A stretch of 64,000 nt of DNA from Clostridiales bacterium (GTDB lineage Bacteria > Bacillota > Clostridia > TANB77 > CAG-508): the NCBI GenBank assembly GCA_004554705.1, contig SFKS01000002.1, positions 35,194 to 99,193 of the forward strand, written 5' to 3'. A program made the translations under genes and the position numbers. The notes below the pieces were generated by a model, which saw only the letters and a program-made list of their open reading frames with translations, searched no databases and was not told where the DNA came from. Positions 45,508 through 53,307 of this stretch are shown one piece after another (within the stretch, counting starts at the first letter, position 1; every line of letters starts with the position of its first letter).

Positions 45508-45996
45508 TTAGTCTTCGTAGTCTTTTACGTAGAGTAGGTATGGGCGTGGGCCTGTGAGTTCTAATTGTGATTTTGCTCCGATGATTTTGTCTACTTCCTG
45601 TAATGCATCAAGTTGAATGTTGGGTTTGTCTATATAGAATTTTATATAGTTTTTTGTTATGGTTGCTTCTAGGCTTGGGCATGTGCATACTTTTTCTGCG
45701 AGTGCGTTTATTAGTTGTAGGAATGGTTTGAATTTGTTGTCAGGTTTATCTATGTTTTCTTGTGAGTTTTCTAGGTCTCTGAATGTTAGTATGATTGAGT
45801 CGTCGTAGGTTGTTACGTCTGTTGCTATGGTGTAGTTTACGTGGGCTTCGATTGCTAGTATGTCTTTGATTGATAGTATTTTCCCATTTAGGAATGTGAA
45901 TTGGATTTGTGGTTGTTTTATGCTGATTTCGTCTATTTCGTTGTCTGTTATTTTTTCGTTTAGTTCGTTGAATGTTTTAAATAATTTTTTCATCAT
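45508..45996 (-). CDS. Unknown alpha-beta protein
   Basis: A 162-residue protein with repeated beta-alpha units; it starts with two Met at 45996 after ataggagagct and overlaps the ribbon-helix-helix gene by 20 nt. A stretch QPQIQFTFLNGKILSIKDI and a final GPRPYLLYVKDYED may bind a phosphate or nucleic acid, but this is only a guess. Confidence 0.45.
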   Translation of the reverse strand: MMKKLFKTFNELNEKITDNEIDEISIKQPQIQFTFLNGKILSIKDILAIEAHVNYTIATDVTTYDDSIILTFRDLENSQENIDKPDNKFKPFLQLINALAEKVCTCPSLEATITKNYIKFYIDKPNIQLDALQEVDKIIGAKSQLELTGPRPYLLYVKDYED

Positions 45997-46297
45997 TTAT
46001 GAGCTCTCCTATTTCGTTTTGTTTGATTATTTGGTCTACTGCTTGTATCCATATGTCTCTGATTTTTGTGTTGTTTTCGTAGGCGTGTTGTTTTATTTTT
46101 GCTTTTAGTGTTGCGTCTACGTCTATGATTAGTGATTCTCTGTTTCTGGTTGTTGTGTGTTCTGTGATTGGGGTATTGTTTTCGAGTATGTTTGTTATTT
46201 CTTGTAGCACTATTTGTTTTATTGTTGTGTCTTTTAGTGCTGTGATTATTTTTAGTTTTGCTTTTTTCTTTTTGTCTATTTCTATGTTTTCTAGCAT
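45977..46297 (-). CDS. Protein with two ribbon-helix-helix-like units
   Basis: A 106-residue protein. The first half (AKLKIITALKDTTIKQIVLQ) and second half (ESLIIDVDATLKAKIKQHAY) each look like a ribbon-helix-helix DNA-binding unit (strand followed by two helices), so one chain could form a pseudo-dimer. Site aaaggtgac, with a TATA-like ATATATAA upstream. Likely a repressor; target unknown. Confidence 0.5.
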   Translation of the reverse strand: MLENIEIDKKKKAKLKIITALKDTTIKQIVLQEITNILENNTPITEHTTTRNRESLIIDVDATLKAKIKQHAYENNTKIRDIWIQAVDQIIKQNEIGELINDEKII

Positions 46298-46351
46298 TTT
46301 TATGTCACCTTTATTTATTTATAGTATCTTGTTATATATATTTATTTCCTT

Positions 46352-48175
46352 TCATTCATATACTAAAGCCCCATTCTCTAACAAACGATTAACAATTGGG
46401 ATTATTTCTGCATATGAGTCTGAATCAAGTTTTTTATATTCCCTTCTTATTTTCTCTAATGTGTTAAGGTTCTCTGTTTGTATATCATTAAGTATTTGTT
46501 TTTCTTGTTCTCTTTCTATAGCATATGATTTAATTTTATCTTTTGATAATTTTTGATATGCATTAGATGCAAGTTTAAATGGTTTTGTGTAATTTAATCC
46601 ATCTAATGCTTCGAGGAAGTAGTCTGTTACGAGTGTTTTTGCTCCTAATATTCTTTCTATGTCTTGGTCTAATAGGTATGTGATTGAAAAGTCGTCTGGA
46701 GCTCTGTTTGTTCTTCCATACATTTGTGAGAGTACGAGGCATTGTTGTCTGTATAGCCAGCCGAAATCTATTCTGTCTCTTTCTTTGACTTGTTTATCTC
46801 CAATATTGGGGAATGGGTTCTTACAGATTACTTGAAATCTTGCTTCATCATATGGAAAGTCTACCCCCTCCCATGCATATGCTGATACGAGTATTTTATT
46901 TCCTTTGCTTTGTTTGAATAATTGTATTTTTTCCTCTCTGTCATGTGAATCATGGAAGATAAATCTTGGATTATCTTTAAATTCTTGTCTAATCATATTA
47001 CTAATCTTATAAGTATAGGTATGTATAACCCCCTTTTCATTAGGGTGTTGTTTTTGAATATTATCAATATGTGCAAATAATTGTTGTTTGTTGCTTTCTA
47101 TGTTTCGTGAACTCATTGAACCTGCATAGTATTTTTTTACTGGTCTGTTTTCTGGGGGGATAATTGATGGTGTTTCTATGTATGTGTCAATTGTGATTCC
47201 TAATTCATCTGCGAGGATTTTTGGTTTTAGTATACTTCCGCTCATGATAATGTTGTATGTTGATTGTGAGAAGAATGTGTCTGTGTATTGTTTTATCATG
47301 ATTGGTTTGAAGACTATGTATTTGTATTGTTTGAATTGTTCTTGTTTGCATACCCAGTTGCTGGTGTCGAGTTGTATGTATTGTACTGTAGAGTTTATGG
47401 TTTGTGCTCTTCTTAAGTATCTGTCTGCTTTTTCTTTGTCTATTTTTTTGTATTTTTTTGCTTCTTGTTCGTATCTTTTTGCTATGTTTTCGAGTTCATC
47501 TATCCATGTGTAGATGTTTTCTGTGTAGTTTAGTTTGTAGTTTATGTCTTTTTTGAGTTGTTGTTGTGAGAGTTTGAGTTCTAGGAAGCTCATTATTTCT
47601 TTTTCTATGTTGTGTCCTTCGTCATATATTGTTATGTCTCTGTTTGGGAAGTGGTGTACGTATTTTTTATCTGTTAATGCATATGTGTAGTTGAGTAGTG
47701 TGACTGGTTCTTGTATTGCTTTTACTTTTTGTTCCCAGTATGGGCATGGTGTGTCTGTGTCTTTGAGTTGGAGTTTGTCTTCTGGGTTCGTTGAGTTTTT
47801 GTCAATTGTGATTCCATATGGGCATTTGAATCCGATTTCTTTTTTGCATCTGCCTTCTTCGCAGGTGTTTTTTTCTGCGTGCATTATGCAGTTGAAGTTG
47901 GTTCTTCCTTTTCCTGTTTGTATGTTTTTGAAGTCTTTAGTATATTGGTCTTGTAGAAATTTTGTACTTGTATAAATATAGGTTTTGTATTGTTTTTTTT
48001 CGAGGAAATATTGGCTTAATACATATGCGATTAATGATTTTCCTAATCCCACACAGGCGTTTAATACAATGTTTTTGTGTCCTGCTTCGATTGCTTCTAT
48101 GATTTTGATTATTGCTTCTTTTTGATGTGGTCTGAATTGTTTGTTTGCGAATGGTATGTATTGTTCTAAATTCAT
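46352..48175 (-). CDS. XPD/DinG-like superfamily 2 helicase
   Basis: A 607-residue protein. Walker A ACVGLGKSL (about 41-48), a DEAH-type box DEGH (about 195), helicase motif VI QMYGRTNR near residue 525 and a cysteine set between about 100 and 155 (Cys in FNCIMHAEKNTC, GRCK, FKCPYG and PCPYW) consistent with a 4Fe-4S cluster. These are the marks of the XPD/Rad3/DinG helicases that unwind 5'-3'. It may act in viral DNA repair or replication. Site agaggagga; starts on the stop of the 86-residue gene. Confidence 0.88.
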   Translation of the reverse strand: MNLEQYIPFANKQFRPHQKEAIIKIIEAIEAGHKNIVLNACVGLGKSLIAYVLSQYFLEKKQYKTYIYTSTKFLQDQYTKDFKNIQTGKGRTNFNCIMHAEKNTCEEGRCKKEIGFKCPYGITIDKNSTNPEDKLQLKDTDTPCPYWEQKVKAIQEPVTLLNYTYALTDKKYVHHFPNRDITIYDEGHNIEKEIMSFLELKLSQQQLKKDINYKLNYTENIYTWIDELENIAKRYEQEAKKYKKIDKEKADRYLRRAQTINSTVQYIQLDTSNWVCKQEQFKQYKYIVFKPIMIKQYTDTFFSQSTYNIIMSGSILKPKILADELGITIDTYIETPSIIPPENRPVKKYYAGSMSSRNIESNKQQLFAHIDNIQKQHPNEKGVIHTYTYKISNMIRQEFKDNPRFIFHDSHDREEKIQLFKQSKGNKILVSAYAWEGVDFPYDEARFQVICKNPFPNIGDKQVKERDRIDFGWLYRQQCLVLSQMYGRTNRAPDDFSITYLLDQDIERILGAKTLVTDYFLEALDGLNYTKPFKLASNAYQKLSKDKIKSYAIEREQEKQILNDIQTENLNTLEKIRREYKKLDSDSYAEIIPIVNRLLENGALVYE

Positions 48176-48435
48176 TATTGTTCCTCCTCTGTGACTTTGA
48201 CTATAATGGAGGTTCTTCCTCCGCCTTTTCTTTTTACTCCTTCTTCTTCTTTTATTCTTTTAACGAAGCTTCGTTGTTGTCCTCTTGTTATATTTAGTTT
48301 TTTTATAATTTGTGGGACACTGGTGTCTGTATGGTTGATATAGTAATGTTTGAATTGTGTGTAGAGTTGTTGTTCGTTTACGTTTGTCCCCTCTATTATG
48401 TGAAAGTTTGGTCTTGTTATTTTAATTCCCCCCAT
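48175..48435 (-). CDS. Small helix-turn-helix-like protein
   Basis: An 86-residue basic protein. Residues about 38-70 (VPQIIKKLNITRGQQRSFVK) look like a helix-turn-helix. The next gene (helicase) starts on its stop. Site tcggtgaat. Possibly an operon regulator or helicase cofactor. Confidence 0.45.
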   Translation of the reverse strand: MGGIKITRPNFHIIEGTNVNEQQLYTQFKHYYINHTDTSVPQIIKKLNITRGQQRSFVKRIKEEEGVKRKGGGRTSIIVKVTEEEQ

Positions 48436-48444
48436 TTTTTTATA

Positions 48445-48642
48445 TTATTCACCGAAATTTCCAAGTATGTACCTGTATGCGTCTCTTTCAGCTTCTAATA
48501 GTTTTATTTCTTCAATTATTTCTTCCATTCTACTTATGCATGGATAATCGCTATTTATTTCGTCTTTGAGTTTTTGCATGAGTCTGAGTTTTACTGCTCC
48601 AGTTACGCCTAATGATTCTTTAACTGTGTTTTCGCTTAACAT
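48445..48642 (-). CDS. Small helical protein
   Basis: A 65-residue helical protein with a GAVKLRLMQKL segment and a C-terminal coiled coil (EEIIEEIKLLEAERDAYRY). Site aaaaggaaa. Part of a run of very small genes upstream of the helicase. Function unknown. Confidence 0.45.
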   Translation of the reverse strand: MLSENTVKESLGVTGAVKLRLMQKLKDEINSDYPCISRMEEIIEEIKLLEAERDAYRYILGNFGE

Positions 48643-48776
48643 GTTTTTTCCTTTTCTTTTTGTTTTCTTTTATAGTCTTTTTCTGCTTGTTTGATTTTGA
48701 TTATGAATTCATTTATTTGTGTTTCTGGTAGGTCTACATTGATTATGTTTTTGTGTGTTGCGATTTGTAATTTCAT
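48636..48776 (-). CDS. 46-residue basic protein
   Basis: Start at ATG 48776 is chosen because aaaaggagtat lies just before it; a longer frame to 48851 overlaps the membrane gene. Beta start (MKLQIATHKNIINVDLP) and a strongly basic Lys/Glu helix at the end. Unknown. Confidence 0.45.
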   Translation of the reverse strand: MKLQIATHKNIINVDLPETQINEFIIKIKQAEKDYKRKQKEKEKTC

Positions 48777-48781
48777 ATTTT

Positions 48782-48976
48782 TTATACTCCTTTTAATAGT
48801 GTTGGGTTGTTGTATACTTTTGCTGTTTCGTTGCCCCCTACTTTGAAGCATAGTAGGAGGAAAATCATTATGAGTATGATTGTTATTATAATGGGTAAGT
48901 ATGGATTTATTTTTTCTATGGTTTTTTGTATTTTATTTTTGGGTTTTTGTTTGTTTAGTCTTACTGGTTTTTGCAT
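48782..48976 (-). CDS. Single-pass membrane protein
   Basis: A 64-residue protein with a basic N-terminus (about 1-26) and one hydrophobic helix (about 29-47, LPIIITIILIMIFLLLCFKV). Its ATG lies inside the end of the preceding 26-residue gene. A small membrane anchor or inhibitor; role unknown. Confidence 0.45.
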   Translation of the reverse strand: MQKPVRLNKQKPKNKIQKTIEKINPYLPIIITIILIMIFLLLCFKVGGNETAKVYNNPTLLKGV

Positions 48977-49041
48977 TCTATTTCAACTCCGAATCCTTTT
49001 GTTAGTAGTGTTATTACTTGTATGAGTTCGTCTGGTGTCAT
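48961..49041 (-). CDS. 26-residue protein
   Basis: A micro-gene (MTPDELIQVITLLTKGF..) with a strong ribosome site (aaaggaggc) 13 nt before ATG 49041, overlapping the start of the membrane gene. Too short for family assignment; may serve translational coupling. Confidence 0.4.
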   Translation of the reverse strand: MTPDELIQVITLLTKGFGVEIECKNQ

Positions 49042-49045
49042 TTTT

Positions 49046-49225
49046 TTATTTTGCCTCCTTTCTATGTAGTTTTTTTAGTTCTTTGTTTATTAGGTTGTTT
49101 GTTTTTTTCATGCATTTTTTCCAGTTTTTGCATTGGAATAGTTTGCATTGTTGTAGTGGTATTGTTTGGTTGTTTTTTTTGATGCATGTGCATTTGTTTT
49201 GTTGTAGTTGTTTTAGTGTTGTCAT
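49046..49225 (-). CDS. 59-residue Cys/Lys-rich protein, possible zinc finger
   Basis: Starts at ATG 49225. Five cysteines in CTC, QQCKLFQC and KKC spacing could hold a zinc ion. The rest is Lys/Asn/Gln-rich. It ends inside the ribosome site of the next micro-gene. The coding strand is very A/C-rich, like its neighbours. Function unknown. Confidence 0.45.
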   Translation of the reverse strand: MTTLKQLQQNKCTCIKKNNQTIPLQQCKLFQCKNWKKCMKKTNNLINKELKKLHRKEAK

Positions 49226-49231
49226 TTTTTA

Positions 49232-49540
49232 TCAGATTTGTTTTGCTTTGTTTTGTTGTATGTTTATTGTTTGTTGGTCTTGGTTGATTAGGTTGCATAT
49301 TTGTTGTATTGTCTCTTCTGTTATGTCGTTTGTGTTTATTGTGAAGAGTGTGTGTATTCCTCTTTTTATGTTGTATACGTCTTGTTCTTGTTCGTATGTG
49401 CATTTGTTTTTTTCTGTGATTTCGAATTTTGCGAATACGTTTTGGTTTTTTGTTATGTCTATTACGTTTAGTTGGTCTTTTTGTATTATTGTGTAGTTGT
49501 TATCATCTATGTATTTTTTGAAGTTGTCGTATTTTGTCAT
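49232..49540 (-). CDS. Unknown 102-residue protein
   Basis: Starts at ATG 49540 after a strong site (aataggagggg). Predicted alpha-beta with a beta hairpin (NVIDITKNQNVFAKFEI) and an acidic C-terminus, rich in Gln, Asn and Thr. It is the first gene after the candidate small RNA 2 and promoter region. Function unknown. Confidence 0.45.
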   Translation of the reverse strand: MTKYDNFKKYIDDNNYTIIQKDQLNVIDITKNQNVFAKFEITEKNKCTYEQEQDVYNIKRGIHTLFTINTNDITEETIQQICNLINQDQQTINIQQNKAKQI

Positions 49541-49587
49541 GGGTTTTTCCCCTCCTATTATATATAAATATAGTTTGTCGTTTTTTT

Positions 49588-49674
49588 AAAAAACCACACC
49601 CCCACACATGAGGGTGTGGCATTCCTCTTTCAAATTTCTAGGAGAAAATCTAAAAGTAAAAAATTTCAAACTGC
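49588..49674 (-). ncRNA. Candidate small RNA 2 (about 87 nt)
   Basis: On the minus strand a BRE/TATA promoter (GCGAAACATTTATATAA, TATA 49697-49705) lies 23 nt before GCAGTTTGAAATTTTTTAC. It ends in an 8-bp G/C hairpin, CCACACCC / GGGTGTGG (49594-49619), with a T6 run. The start (GCAGTT) and layout match small RNA 1 at 41.8 kb. The 3' hairpin with AGAGGAATGCCACACCC before it also resembles IS200/IS605 right ends. The downstream gene has its own ribosome site. Confidence 0.5.
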
Positions 49675-49733
49675 ATACTATACTATATCATAACAATTAT
49701 ATAAATGTTTCGCTATTTAGGTGCAAAAAAAAC

Positions 49734-49943
49734 TCACCATTTATGATATAAAAAACCCATCAAAACATAAAGGGAAATCATAAAAAGAAGGACAAAACTC
49801 CACCAAACAAAACCAGTGAAACCCAATACTGTAGCCAAATATGTTCCTAAAACAACAGTCCAAATAAAAGGTAATAACACTATAAAAATCATTATAAGTA
49901 CAACAATAAAAAATCCAAATATCTTAACATAATCTCCTCTCAT
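49734..49943 (-). CDS. Two-helix membrane protein
   Basis: A 69-residue protein with hydrophobic helices at about 7-30 (FFIVVLIMIFIVLLPFIW) and 38-60. Strong site aaggagga. It lies just upstream of the promoter for small RNA 2. It could be holin-like or a host-membrane modifier. Confidence 0.5.
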   Translation of the reverse strand: MRGDYVKIFGFFIVVLIMIFIVLLPFIWTVVLGTYLATVLGFTGFVWWSFVLLFMISLYVLMGFLYHKW

Positions 49944-49955
49944 ACAGGGTCCTCC

Positions 49956-50234
49956 TTATTGTATCTCATCGTAGTATGTATCTACAATGTCCTCTGCTAC
50001 AACATAAACGACACGTTGGTCTTCTGGGGCGAAAAATACATAGTCAGAGAGTTCTATTTTTAAGTCTGGGTTTTCTGCTCTTGCTATAATTATAACATTA
50101 TCCTCTGGTGGTATAATTGAAATTTTCTCCATATCCTCAATATATAATGCTATGTTTTTTATTATTTCATCAAAATTATCATCTACATATTGTATTCCTG
50201 AAACAGGTTCTGTTTTTCTCATATATTGTTTCAT
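49956..50234 (-). CDS. Unknown 92-residue acidic protein
   Basis: Start at ATG 50234 (site aaggagagat), which overlaps the preceding stop; a longer frame to 50303 is less likely. Acidic alpha-beta protein with a regular strand pattern (DNVIIIARAENPDLKIELSD). Function unknown. Confidence 0.5.
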   Translation of the reverse strand: MKQYMRKTEPVSGIQYVDDNFDEIIKNIALYIEDMEKISIIPPEDNVIIIARAENPDLKIELSDYVFFAPEDQRVVYVVAEDIVDTYYDEIQ

Positions 50235-50644
50235 TATATCTCTCCTTGTTGTTGTGCTATTTGAACCATTCTGTGTGATAATGGAAAAAGGTCTTGGAAG
50301 CATAGTTTTGCGTATCCTTTTATTATGATTTCATCTTTTTTGTTTATTGGTTCATTATTGTTTTTTTTGAATGAGAATGATATGGAACTGTCGAAGTTTC
50401 CATTCTCTTTTACTTCTGGGAGTATGTGTGTTTCTATGTAATATTCGTCTCCCAATTTTTTTTTAACCATTAAGTTTAATTTTTCATCTCTTTCGTAACA
50501 TTCAGTTGCATATTGATTATATGCTTCGTAGATTTTTGCTGTTGTAATGTTGTATGCTTCTTGCGAAAGTAAGTATTTGATTTGTTTTAAATCCTCTTTA
50601 TTCCATATATAGAGTTGTGTATCGTCTGTTGTCATTACTAACAT
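50234..50644 (-). CDS. Unknown 136-residue protein
   Basis: Start at ATG 50644 with gaggag upstream. Mixed alpha-beta, including NKEDLKQIKYLLSQEAYNIT at the N-terminus. Cotranslated with the next gene through a TAATG overlap. No family recognised. Confidence 0.45.
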   Translation of the reverse strand: MLVMTTDDTQLYIWNKEDLKQIKYLLSQEAYNITTAKIYEAYNQYATECYERDEKLNLMVKKKLGDEYYIETHILPEVKENGNFDSSISFSFKKNNNEPINKKDEIIIKGYAKLCFQDLFPLSHRMVQIAQQQGEI

Positions 50645-50652
50645 TTTGTTTT

Positions 50653-51015
50653 TTACTCCTCGGGGATTATTGCTATTTTATTCATTTTTGTGTTGAGTTC
50701 TTGTTGCCAGATTTCAGTGTTGATTTTTGTAAAAACTTTTTGTACTGGTATTAGGTGGTCTTGTGCCGTGTAGAGTAATGCATCTATTTTGTCTATAATG
50801 CTTTGTAGTTGTGTTTCTGTTATGTATTGTTGTTGGTAGTGTCTGATTGTTTCTAGTATGGTTAGGTTGCAGTGTGTGATGAGGTTTTGTAGTGTGATTT
50901 TTTGTATTTGTGGTATGATGAGGTAGTATTTTGTCATTTCTTGTTTTAGTTTTTGTGGTTGTAGCGTGTATGTTTTTATTTGTTGTGTGGTGTATTGTTT
51001 TTGATTGGTTTGCAT
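50653..51015 (-). CDS. Gln/Thr-rich helical protein
   Basis: A 120-residue helical protein, unusually rich in Gln, Thr and Ile. Site gaggagg 13 nt before ATG 51015, inside the preceding micro-gene. Strong A/C bias on its coding strand, shared with neighbours. Function unknown. Confidence 0.45.
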   Translation of the reverse strand: MQTNQKQYTTQQIKTYTLQPQKLKQEMTKYYLIIPQIQKITLQNLITHCNLTILETIRHYQQQYITETQLQSIIDKIDALLYTAQDHLIPVQKVFTKINTEIWQQELNTKMNKIAIIPEE

Positions 51016-51107
51016 GTTAGTATTTTATCCTCCTCTGGGTTGTGTGTTATGTTGAATTTGTCTATTGCTTGGAAGAAGTCTTCGGCTGTTATTGTTTGTG
51101 TTTTCAT
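50976..51107 (-). CDS. 43-residue protein
   Basis: A short gene (MKTQTITAEDFFQAIDKF..) whose ATG overlaps the ASCH-like gene's stop in TAATG. It overlaps the next gene by 40 nt and contains that gene's ribosome site. Probably translated by coupling; function unknown. Confidence 0.45.
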   Translation of the reverse strand: MKTQTITAEDFFQAIDKFNITHNPEEDKILTCKPIKNNTPHNK

Positions 51108-51487
51108 TATGTTGTGTTGTGTTCTGTACAGTATATTAAATTGCATGTTTTTTGTTCCTTTGTTTTTTCATGGGAACAATTACATTTTCCGTTTTTTAGT
51201 TCTATATAGTAGTATAGTTTTTTTGTGTTTTGTAATCCCATATCTGTTTTTAGGATTTCTTTACTTGTATATCCGAGTTTTTGTGCCATTTTTTGTGTTA
51301 TTTCATCTACTCGGATTCTTTTTACATTTTTTACTATATATGTTCCATACATAGGGGGTTCGGGTTTTTGTACTCGTATTTCGTCTCCAGCTTCTATGTT
51401 TTGTTCTAGTTCATCAGTTATTAATGCTGTTATTTCTTTTTGTTTTAATGCTGTATAATAGCATTCTTCTAAATGTATTGTTTCCAT
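51107..51487 (-). CDS. ASCH-like domain protein with cysteine tail
   Basis: A 126-residue protein. The first 90 residues fit the ASCH pattern: a start like IHLEECYYTALKQKEITALI, then IEAGDEIRV, then a strand and helices with VDEITQKMAQKLGYTSKEIL. ASCH domains bind RNA and act in translation or modification. The C-terminal tail carries CNCSHE..CNLIYC, a possible metal site. Site aaggagaa. Confidence 0.55.
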   Translation of the reverse strand: METIHLEECYYTALKQKEITALITDELEQNIEAGDEIRVQKPEPPMYGTYIVKNVKRIRVDEITQKMAQKLGYTSKEILKTDMGLQNTKKLYYYIELKNGKCNCSHEKTKEQKTCNLIYCTEHNTT

Positions 51488-51489
51488 GT

Positions 51490-52098
51490 TTATTCTCCTT
51501 TTTTATTGTTTTTGTTTTTTAAATGATTATTCAGAACATGATTGATTAGGATATCATATTTTTTATCTCGTATTTTTTGCAGGTCCTGTTCGTATAGTTT
51601 TATTGCTTTAATGACTAGTTGTGTTTGTTTTTTCAGGTTTTCGATTGTGGAGTTGTTATTGATGATGTAATTGTATTTGATATTGTTATCCCATTCGGTG
51701 TGTCTTTTTCTTTGTGTTCTTGGTGTTTTTTTATTATTTTGGCGTTCAATTAGTATTTTAAAACATGTATGGTGTGTTTTCTCCATATCTGTTACACCTT
51801 TAGAATCAACAACATATATATTATAATCATGGTTGAATTGTTTTTTTGTCGTCCAGTAATAATTATTTGCTATTTGCGTTTCTGCAAGTATTTGTTGGTC
51901 TAAAAAATCAATTTGATATTCAAGTTTATCTGTGAAAATATGTGTGTTTTCATCTTTGTATCGTGGATTTCTTGTTGTTTTTGATAAAATTTTATGAGAA
52001 TCCATGCCTCTATAATGCATTTGGGTGGTTAATTCATCTGCAAAAGTGTCTTTTCCTACTGCGAAGTCGCCAGCTATTAATATTATCATGTTAATCAT
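51490..52098 (-). CDS. Deoxynucleoside monophosphate kinase / guanylate-kinase-like
   Basis: A 202-residue protein. P-loop GDFAVGKDT (about 10-18) followed by LSKTTRNPRYKDENTHIF, the guanylate-kinase-type substrate loop, and VVDSKGV. It resembles phage dNMP kinases that raise dNDP pools for replication, complementing the reductase and dCTP deaminase. The C-terminus is basic. No clear ribosome site precedes the start; a leaderless message is possible. Confidence 0.75.
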   Translation of the reverse strand: MINMIILIAGDFAVGKDTFADELTTQMHYRGMDSHKILSKTTRNPRYKDENTHIFTDKLEYQIDFLDQQILAETQIANNYYWTTKKQFNHDYNIYVVDSKGVTDMEKTHHTCFKILIERQNNKKTPRTQRKRHTEWDNNIKYNYIINNNSTIENLKKQTQLVIKAIKLYEQDLQKIRDKKYDILINHVLNNHLKNKNNKKGE

Positions 52099-52127
52099 TA
52101 ATGTTTTAAAAAAAAGAGTGAAGATGT

Positions 52128-52394
52128 TTATTCTTCTGTTTTTTGTTTAGTTAAATTTAATTCCTCAATAAGATAGTCTGTGATTGCTAATAATTCATCA
52201 CTTGTAACTCCTAACATTGATGCGAGTAATAAGCCTTCTATGACAAATAATGGGATATACAAGAGTGCTCTATTTTCTGTACAGTCTGGGGTATTTATGT
52301 CTTCATCATAGAGTTTTTTTAGTTTTTCTATACTTAATCCGATTTGTTCTTTTACTGCCGTGTTTAGTAATTCATCTGATGTTTCGAGTGTCAT
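52128..52394 (-). CDS. Helical acidic protein
   Basis: An 88-residue helical protein with a hydrophobic central helix (LLYIPLFVIEGLLLASMLGV). It may be membrane-associated or a helical bundle. Site agaggagga, which lies in the end of the 26-residue frame upstream. Function unknown. Confidence 0.45.
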   Translation of the reverse strand: MTLETSDELLNTAVKEQIGLSIEKLKKLYDEDINTPDCTENRALLYIPLFVIEGLLLASMLGVTSDELLAITDYLIEELNLTKQKTEE

Positions 52395-52400
52395 TTTTTT

Positions 52401-52481
52401 TTATTCCTCCTCTTGTATGGTATAGGTTTTTTCTTCGAGTTGGGTTTCTATTAGTAGTAGGTTTTTTAGAAATGTTGTCAT
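52401..52481 (-). CDS. Possible 26-residue leader peptide
   Basis: A micro-frame (MTTFLKNLLLIETQ..) starting at ATG 52481, about 25-30 nt downstream of a TATA-like TATATATGCAT, which would make the message leaderless. Its last codons contain the ribosome site of the next gene, so it may couple translation. Low certainty. Confidence 0.3.
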   Translation of the reverse strand: MTTFLKNLLLIETQLEEKTYTIQEEE

Positions 52482-52517
52482 GTGTTTTATTTTAGTATGT
52501 TATGCATATATATAGTT

Positions 52518-52844
52518 TTAGTATGTTGGGATATAAGTATCGATTGATTCTACGTCTATTTCTCTTGATAGTTTAATGATTAAGGAAATAGGGAAAGTCA
52601 CGCTTTTTTCTAATATTGATGTCGCTTTGTATTCTATTTTAATTTTATCGTCATCATTTTTATTGTTTAACATAATAATGTCTATTAATTCATCTGATGT
52701 GCATAAAAATTCAATTTTATGGCATGCTATTTTAAATGAAAAATTTAAATTATTTTTTTTCATTTTTTGTATATCATCTATAAAGTATTGTATTGCTTGT
52801 CTTTTAATATTATTTTTTTTGGTTGGTTTTTCTAATTCTGTCAT
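52518..52844 (-). CDS. Unknown 108-residue protein
   Basis: Starts at ATG 52844 (site aaggact). Basic N-terminus and alpha-beta rest with several strands (NFSFKIACHKIEFLCTSDEL). No family recognised; it ends the local gene group before the TATA-like region at 52.5 kb. Confidence 0.45.
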   Translation of the reverse strand: MTELEKPTKKNNIKRQAIQYFIDDIQKMKKNNLNFSFKIACHKIEFLCTSDELIDIIMLNNKNDDDKIKIEYKATSILEKSVTFPISLIIKLSREIDVESIDTYIPTY

Positions 52845-52851
52845 TTTTTTT

Positions 52852-53037
52852 TCAGTCCTTATCTTGTTTTATTTTAGTATTAATTTCAATAATTCCATCA
52901 TGAATCATTTCTACTGTTTTTAGGCGGGCTTTAATTATATGAGTTTCATAAGGATTAGCATTTCCATCTTCATGATTCATGAGTTCAATTTGTAAAGATA
53001 AATATAGGTGCCCTAAATAACGATTTATGTCCTGCAT
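52852..53037 (-). CDS. Small helical protein, perhaps truncated by a frameshift
   Basis: A 61-residue helical protein from ATG 53037, with no ribosome site. Just upstream, in another frame, an open stretch (INDLRKELFKTKNELATK) reads like the missing first helix of the same coiled coil. The frames would join at an A8 run near 53045. A sequence error, a frameshift mutation or programmed slippage are all possible. Confidence 0.4.
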   Translation of the reverse strand: MQDINRYLGHLYLSLQIELMNHEDGNANPYETHIIKARLKTVEMIHDGIIEINTKIKQDKD

Positions 53038-53097
53038 TTGTTCTTTTTTTTGTAGCTAATTCATTTTTTGTTTTAAATAATTCTTTTCTTAAATCAT

Positions 53098-53307
53098 TTA
53101 TAGGTGTTTCTTGTGGTTGAATAATAGTATATCTCCGGGATACAACATATGCATTTCTTCTTTGAGGGTAAGTACGCCCCCACCTCCATATTTTTGATTT
53201 ATATTTAGATTTATAAAGTTAGGAGCGTTCATAATCATTTCTATCGATTTGTGTTCAGAATTTGGGAAAAACAGTATCGCAGAATATACTTCATCAGGCT
53301 CCATCAT
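53098..53307 (-). CDS. Truncated paralogue of the 172-residue protein
   Basis: A 69-residue protein starting at ATG 53307, which overlaps the preceding gene's end, with gggagag as ribosome site. It matches only the C-terminal half of the next-listed protein (IMNAPNFINLN, then MLYPGDILLFN). Apparently a partial tandem duplicate that has gained its own start. Confidence 0.5.
   Translation of the reverse strand: MMEPDEVYSAILFFPNSEHKSIEMIMNAPNFINLNINQKYGGGGVLTLKEEMHMLYPGDILLFNHKKHL

Noticed and set aside
49062..49403. 113-codon minus-strand frame rich in Thr, Asn, Gln and His
   Set aside because: It overlaps two better-supported small genes in other frames and lacks a ribosome site; it reflects the A/C-rich strand.
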